Below, one piece after another: positions 14,496 through 17,160 of a DNA stretch of 17,160 nucleotides. Origin of the DNA: Bacilli bacterium. Lineage in GTDB: Bacteria; Bacillota_I; Bacilli_A; RF39; UBA660. The translations under genes and the position numbers were made by a program. The stretch spans positions 1 through 17,160 of the forward strand of contig CAAFVA010000017.1 of the NCBI GenBank assembly GCA_900766325.1. Reading direction: 5' to 3'. Below the pieces are notes generated by a model. That model worked only from the letters and a program-made list of their open reading frames with translations. It did not search any database and was not told the DNA's origin. How positions within the stretch are numbered: position 1 is the first letter of the stretch; each line of letters opens with the position of its first letter.

Positions 14496-14524
14496 TTGAC
14501 GATTCTCGCTGTTTATGGTAACAT
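14496..14524 (+). promoter_or_regulatory. Promoter of the sigma-factor gene
   Basis: TTGACG (14496-14501), 17-base spacer, TAACAT (14519-14524) with extended TGG. ATGGTAACAT (14515-14524) matches nine of ten bases of the -10 region of the 2594 gene promoter at the same offset from the -35. Confidence 0.7.
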
Positions 14525-14541
14525 TGATAAACGAAACTTTT

Positions 14542-14550
14542 AAAGGGGGA
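14542..14550 (+). promoter_or_regulatory. Ribosome-binding site selecting TTG 14560
   Basis: AAAGGGGGA lies nine bases before TTG 14560. The only in-frame ATG (14515) is upstream of it, between the -35 and -10 boxes, and cannot be in the transcript. Confidence 0.75.
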
Positions 14551-14559
14551 AAATCAAAA

Positions 14560-16638
14560 TTGATAGATAATAATATTAAAGATTTGATAATAAATAATGT
14601 TGTTCTAATTGACGAAAAGAAATATGTTACCACGGATAAATTAAATGAAATATTTATGAAGTATGATATTTCTGATGAAGATATACAAGTGTTAAATGAG
14701 TTTATGAACTTAGAAGACATAGAGGTTAAAGATCAAGATGAGATTGATATTGACTTTAACTTTAATTATGATGCAGAAACAACCGATTCTATTAAAATGT
14801 ACTTAAAAGAAATAGGAAGGTTTCCTTTACTTACTAAAGATGAAGAAATAAAACTTTTTAAAGAGTTTAATAATGGTAGCAAGGAAGCATTTAATAAGAT
14901 TATAAATTGTAATTTAAGGTTAGTTGTTTCGGTTTCAAAAAATTTTGCGAGAAATAATGTCCCTTTTTTAGATTTGATTCAAGAGGGAAATTTAGGCCTT
15001 ATTAAAGCAGCAGAAAAATTTGATTTATCTAAGGGATATAAGTTTTCGACCTATGCAACATCGTGGATAAGACAAGCAATAACACGTTCTATTTCCAATA
15101 AAAGTAGAATTATTAGATTACCTATTCATTTTTTAGAACAAGTAAAAATGGTAAGTAAATATATAAGACAAAAAGAATCAGTGTCTGGAGAGACTCCTAA
15201 CATTAAAGAACTTGCAGCTCATTTTAATATTTCAGAAGACTCGGTAAGAGAAATTTTAGCTAGTGATTATAAAATTACTTCTATTAACTTACCGATAAAT
15301 GAGGACGGGGATGCTCAGTTAGGTGAGTTGATACCCGATAAAAGCATTTCCACTGAAAAAGCCATTGAAAATGAAGAAATACAAGCTTTCATTGACAAAT
15401 TAATTATTGAGATTGCTAAAAGAGACAAAAGAGTAGAGGACGTAATTGATATAAATCAAATAGATAAATATAATATTGATTTAGATAAATTACTTTCTTT
15501 TGATGGATTGGTAATTAGTGTTCATGGTTTTGATTTGTCTGATGATTATAAAAAAAGATATCCTAAAGTAAAATTTATAGAGGATGATTCGGAAGATAAA
15601 AAGATAATAATAAGCAATCATAAAAAACGTGAAATCATATTAAAAAACAGGCTAAATAATACAATGACTTTGGAGAGTTTAGGAATGATTTTTGGATTAA
15701 CCCGTGAAAGAGTAAGACAAATCACAGATAAAATGATTAGCAGGTTAATTACAAAGATTGAAAAGGGAAAATCCCCTATTTCTAAAGAAACGTTTAATAA
15801 AGAGCGAATTAGAAGTCGGATTTTTGATTGCATTAACTTTTTAAGTTCGTTTATTAACTATTATAATATTAAGCCTACTTTATTAGATATATCAGCGTTT
15901 ACTAAAATTAACGAGTTATTAGAGTTATCTTCTAATAAAATTAATAATTATTGGGATAATTTTAATTCGATAATCAAGTATTGCATTGATAAATTACAAA
16001 ATAAAGAAAATGGGTTTTTAAAGAAAGAAATAATTATTTTACTCAACTCCTTAGAAGCTGATATAAGTTCAAAAAATACAAAACTTCAATTTATAATAGA
16101 TGAAGCTAGAGATTTACCAAGTAATAAAAGAAAAGAAAAACAAATTAAAAATGCTCAAGATGATATTTTAAGAAATATTGAGTTTTTGGATTGTTTAAAG
16201 GTTTATAAAGATTTGATTAACTCTTATAATAAAGATGTTATTTCTTCTGAGATGCTTGCTGGCAAAAAAATAATTGATTATGAAGTTTTGAATAAAATAT
16301 TACCTAATAAAAGCATACATGATTATGTTGTTTCTAAATTATCAACTAAAAAAGTTTATAATTTAAATGATGTTTCCCGTATAATTCATATGCTTAAGGT
16401 AAAGCCTACACTTGATTTAATAAAAAGATTTGAGAATGACGGTAATGGCATTTTAGAAACTGATAACTTTGTTTATGAAACTTTAAAGGAAGCAAGAAAG
16501 TATTCTATTAGAGAAACGCATGATTTAGAGCAGTTAATTGATTTTGAAAGTACGGTAAAACAAGATGATATAGCGTGTGATTTTAAATATGTTGATGACA
16601 ATACACATAATTTTACATTAGATACATTAAAAAAATAA
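14560..16638 (+). CDS. Sigma-70 family RNA polymerase sigma factor with internal insertion and long C-terminal extension
   Basis: 692 residues from TTG 14560. Sigma factors direct RNA polymerase to promoters. Residues 22-56 resemble region 1.1 of Bacillus SigA; 76-105 is region 1.2 (KMYLKEIGRFPLLTKDEE); 106-180 is region 2 (NLRLVVSVSKNFA, FLDLIQEGNLGLIKAAEKFD, GYKFSTYATSWIRQAITRS); 184-260 is region 3. A lysine/aspartate-rich insertion of about 70 residues (284-354) separates it from region 4 (REIILKNRL 357-365; LTRERVRQI 380-388). Primary sigma factors end about 20 residues later, but here about 290 residues follow (400-692), predicted helical, Lys/Asn/Ile rich, of no family I recognise. The -10 contacts Gln172 and Thr175 and the -35 helix residues are conserved; the first Trp of the melting pair is Ser168. 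It has its own promoter and terminator, and its codon junctions differ from upstream genes. It could be a second primary-like sigma factor or the lineage's main one. Confidence 0.9.
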   Translation: MIDNNIKDLIINNVVLIDEKKYVTTDKLNEIFMKYDISDEDIQVLNEFMNLEDIEVKDQDEIDIDFNFNYDAETTDSIKMYLKEIGRFPLLTKDEEIKLFKEFNNGSKEAFNKIINCNLRLVVSVSKNFARNNVPFLDLIQEGNLGLIKAAEKFDLSKGYKFSTYATSWIRQAITRSISNKSRIIRLPIHFLEQVKMVSKYIRQKESVSGETPNIKELAAHFNISEDSVREILASDYKITSINLPINEDGDAQLGELIPDKSISTEKAIENEEIQAFIDKLIIEIAKRDKRVEDVIDINQIDKYNIDLDKLLSFDGLVISVHGFDLSDDYKKRYPKVKFIEDDSEDKKIIISNHKKREIILKNRLNNTMTLESLGMIFGLTRERVRQITDKMISRLITKIEKGKSPISKETFNKERIRSRIFDCINFLSSFINYYNIKPTLLDISAFTKINELLELSSNKINNYWDNFNSIIKYCIDKLQNKENGFLKKEIIILLNSLEADISSKNTKLQFIIDEARDLPSNKRKEKQIKNAQDDILRNIEFLDCLKVYKDLINSYNKDVISSEMLAGKKIIDYEVLNKILPNKSIHDYVVSKLSTKKVYNLNDVSRIIHMLKVKPTLDLIKRFENDGNGILETDNFVYETLKEARKYSIRETHDLEQLIDFESTVKQDDIACDFKYVDDNTHNFTLDTLKK

Positions 16639-16677
16639 AATAATTATCAGGTAATATCTTTGATAATTATTTTTTTT
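16637..16677 (+). terminator. Intrinsic terminator of the sigma-factor gene
   Basis: A 13-bp stem (16637-16649 with 16661-16673) rich in A/T, 11-base loop, followed by a T run to 16677. It begins in the sigma-factor stop codon. Confidence 0.85.
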
Positions 16678-16678
16678 A

Positions 16679-16707
16679 TTGTAATCTTTTATTACAAATT
16701 ATATAAT
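16679..16707 (+). promoter_or_regulatory. Promoter of the small membrane protein gene
   Basis: TTGTAA (16679-16684), 17-base spacer, TATAAT (16702-16707), immediately after the preceding terminator. Confidence 0.65.
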
Positions 16708-16728
16708 ATTTATGAAAGGAGAGTTCTT

Positions 16729-17046
16729 GTGTACGAATTTACTAAAAAAGATATAAGAAAGAAATTTAAGGAAACTTCATATGGTAAAAAAACAAACAGA
16801 TATTTATTGATTGGTTCAATACTATTTTTTATTTCATTAATTATGAGTGTTATTTTATCATTTTATGTAGATAATAGTTTTACTATCGATGTTTTTTATG
16901 ATGACATGATTACCTTTAATTTAAACTGGATTTGTTATTTATCCTATCTAATTACTGCCATATTTATTATAATTTTAGTTTATTTAGATGGTAAAAGGGA
17001 TGGCGCAATCAGGCAGTTTGAACAAAGTTATAATAAAAATAATTAA
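16729..17046 (+). CDS. Small hypothetical membrane protein with two transmembrane helices
   Basis: 105 residues from GTG 16729, chosen because AAAGGAGAG (16715-16723) is correctly spaced; an in-frame ATG at 16660 falls in the preceding terminator and before the promoter. The N-terminus (1-24) is strongly basic (KKDIRKKFKETSYGKK). Helices are at about 25-46 and 66-86, joined by an acidic, aromatic loop that should be outside if the basic end is inside. The C-terminal 19 residues are polar and charged. No family recognised. It is a single-gene unit between two terminators, after the unusual sigma factor, and shares its A+T-rich codon habits. Confidence 0.75.
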   Translation: MYEFTKKDIRKKFKETSYGKKTNRYLLIGSILFFISLIMSVILSFYVDNSFTIDVFYDDMITFNLNWICYLSYLITAIFIIILVYLDGKRDGAIRQFEQSYNKNN

Positions 17047-17071
17047 CAATACCAAACTTGGTATTGTTTTT
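17045..17071 (+). terminator. Intrinsic terminator of the small membrane protein gene
   Basis: AACAATACCA (17045-17054) pairs perfectly with TGGTATTGTT (17059-17068), 4-base loop AACT, followed by T to 17071. It overlaps the stop codon. Confidence 0.88.
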
Positions 17072-17095
17072 AAATACATAGAAATATGCTATAAT
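17067..17095 (+). promoter_or_regulatory. Promoter of the last gene
   Basis: Consensus TATAAT (17090-17095) with extended TGC. The -35 region is weak (TTTTTA at 17067-17072, in the terminator T tract). Confidence 0.6.
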
Positions 17096-17121
17096 TAATG
17101 CATAATGGATGGTGTTTAAAG

Positions 17122-17160
17122 ATGGCAAATTATAATTCAGGAGAACAATTTATAAATAAA
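17122..17160 (+). CDS. Start of an unidentified gene (cut by the window end)
   Basis: ATG 17122 opens 13 codons, MANYNSGEQFINK, to the window edge. GGATGGTG (17107-17114) gives a Shine-Dalgarno match with seven bases spacing, and an extended -10 promoter lies 27 bases upstream. Too little is present to name a product. Confidence 0.6.
   Translation, partial: MANYNSGEQFINK

Noticed and set aside
14515..14559. ATG 14515 as the sigma-factor start
   Set aside because: It lies between the -35 and -10 boxes; TTG 14560 has a well-placed AAAGGGGGA.
14409..14720. 103-residue minus-strand open frame across the eno end and sigma-factor start
   Set aside because: Covers the eno terminator and the sigma-factor promoter; no ribosome-binding site and no known motif.
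16660..16728. ATG 16660 as the start of the small membrane protein, giving an extra N-terminal helix
   Set aside because: It is inside the preceding terminator and upstream of a good promoter; GTG 16729 has the ribosome-binding site.
1..17160. tRNA, rRNA, CRISPR arrays, insertion sequences, attachment sites
   Set aside because: I saw no tRNA-like cloverleaf, regularly spaced direct repeats, transposase motifs or terminal inverted repeats by eye; intergenic gaps are all short.

Overview
This window is an A+T-rich chromosomal segment of a Gram-positive bacterium, most likely an uncultured member of the Bacillota (Bacilli, near the Erysipelotrichia/Mollicutes-like gut lineages; this placement is inference). 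Shine-Dalgarno sites are strong and sigma-A-like promoters are easy to read. A SpoIIR homologue points to an endospore-forming ancestry, while a MurA and a FemX-type enzyme show that peptidoglycan is made. The standard code fits every gene. All 17 readable stop codons are TAA (11) or TAG (6), and none is TGA. There is no gene-free stretch longer than 300 bases.

Layout, left to right. (1) 2-694: the C-terminal part of an alkaline-phosphatase-superfamily phosphodiesterase, then prmC, spoIIR and an MntP/YtaF-type membrane protein. (2) 2594-4009: an unrecognised membrane- or wall-anchored extracellular protein with its own promoter and terminator. (3) 4101-7064: a class II aldolase-like gene, murA (murZ type) and a membrane-anchored SGNH hydrolase. 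(4) 7140-11776: rpmE, then rpsL-rpsG-fusA-tuf (the str operon), ending in strong terminators. (5) Convergent femX-like gene, then divergent eno. (6) 14560-17160: an unusual 692-residue sigma-70 factor, a two-helix membrane protein, and the start of a gene cut by the window edge. Each gene of this last block has its own promoter, and the first two have their own terminators.

Much of the left half holds genes that sit close together in Bacillus (fba, murZ, rpmE, prmC, spoIIR, mntP), but reordered, without prfA or rho beside them. Translation (PrmC, L31, S12, S7, EF-G, EF-Tu), wall synthesis (MurA, FemX) and glycolysis (enolase, possibly the aldolase) dominate.

The most unusual object is the sigma factor at 14560-16638. 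It has regions 1.1 to 3 of a primary sigma factor, an insertion of about 70 residues before region 4, and about 290 extra residues after region 4.2. Its codon-junction habits, and those of the next gene, differ from the rest of the window. Other points of interest: an aldolase lacking its catalytic glutamate loop, a non-ATG start for the MntP-like gene, a hairpin that buries the spoIIR ribosome-binding site, a substitution at the streptomycin-dependence proline of S12, and matching promoter cores in front of the surface-protein and sigma-factor genes.
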